Positions 39,907 to 40,448 of a DNA stretch of 40,448 bases are shown here, piece by piece. The notes beneath the pieces were generated by a model. That model saw only the letters and a program-made list of their open reading frames with translations, had not been told where the DNA came from and searched no databases. The DNA comes from an uncultured Pelagibacteraceae bacterium (lineage in GTDB: Bacteria; Pseudomonadota; Alphaproteobacteria; Pelagibacterales; Pelagibacteraceae). The number at the start of each line of letters is the position of its first letter. The stretch's first letter is position 1. The stretch spans positions 1 to 40,448 of the forward strand of contig CACDKW010000004.1 in NCBI GenBank assembly GCA_902553465.1. The letters run 5' to 3'. Made by a program: the position numbers and the translations under genes.

Positions 39907-40448
39907 TACTTTATATTATCTATATTCAAAATATTAGAAAAGGATTCTTTCATCTCTCCTAAACTTTCTCTTTTAGACGTCAAAAATACTAACACTACTA
40001 ACAAAACAATTAATGGAAATGGAATTAACATAATTATGCTAATATTTTGATGAATTAAAAACATATAAACTATAAGAAACATTATAGATCTTAGTAATAC
40101 ATTAAATTTAAAAACAGAAATTATTGCCAATGAGTGTATAGTTAAATTCTTAAAACTCATTTTAGAAGGGCCAAAATATCTTGATCCTCTCTCAGATGGA
40201 ATTGTGGCTCTATCTTTTGAAACTTTAGCAAGAGCTCCAGAAAAACTACTCCAAGTTGCTTTTTCATTAATCATTCTCTCAACAATAGATTTTGGTAAAC
40301 AAGAGTAGTTACCAAATTTGATAGATTGTCCTGTAAAAGTGTAAGTTATTAGCTTGTGTATAAAATAACAAAGTTTAAAAAAAATACCTTCTGATCTTTT
40401 AATTCTTTCACCAACAATTGGTTTATCAGGATGATAATTTAAATTATC
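39906..40448 (-). CDS. Glycosyltransferase family 2, C-terminal part (truncated at window edge; ORF-track start at 40274 is internal)
   Basis: The frame stays open to 40448: DNLNYHPDKPIVGERIKRSEGIFFKLCYFIHKLITYTFTGQSIKFGNYSCLPKSIVERMINEKATWSSFSGALAK..., followed by two C-terminal TM segments. Confidence 0.7.
   Translation of the reverse strand, partial: DNLNYHPDKPIVGERIKRSEGIFFKLCYFIHKLITYTFTGQSIKFGNYSCLPKSIVERMINEKATWSSFSGALAKVSKDRATIPSERGSRYFGPSKMSFKNLTIHSLAIISVFKFNVLLRSIMFLIVYMFLIHQNISIIMLIPFPLIVLLVVLVFLTSKRESLGEMKESFSNILNIDNIK

Overview
AT-rich, gene-dense bacterial chromosomal window with very short intergenic gaps. Gene content and compactness suggest a streamlined marine alphaproteobacterium of the SAR11/Pelagibacterales type (inference; no rRNA is present to confirm). 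No rRNA, tRNA, CRISPR array, IS element or prophage was recognised. From left to right: partial mobA; a formate dehydrogenase operon (IscU/SufU-like protein, HPP-family membrane protein, FdhD, NuoE-NuoF fusion, Mo-FDH alpha); SelO; FAD oxidoreductase; a lipid-modification cluster (SDR, DUF3833, Cfa-like methyltransferase, DUF1365, flavin amine oxidase); a small YdcH/DUF465-like gene missing from the ORF track; a 5-oxoprolinase module (PxpA/B/C plus DMT transporter); TPR and DoxX genes; a TRAP transporter (DctP/Q/M) with an internal hairpin; TerC-like; RlmE; a glycosyltransferase; PssA and Psd; Icd; AlaS; RecA; TolC; a GFA-family protein; UmuD and UmuC; a SerA-SerC-DUF1015-TrpB2 cluster; an AlgL-like protein; and a truncated family 2 glycosyltransferase. 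The strongest leads are: (1) the trpB2-DUF1015-serC-serA cluster, which reads as an O-phosphoserine-centred module; (2) matching alphaproteobacterial-type SOS boxes at umuDC and recA; (3) an HPP membrane protein and an atypical Cys-rich IscU-like protein inside the formate dehydrogenase operon; (4) a lipid-modification cluster resembling singlet-oxygen/furan-fatty-acid loci; (5) convergent gene pairs whose two stop codons share the same 4 bp.
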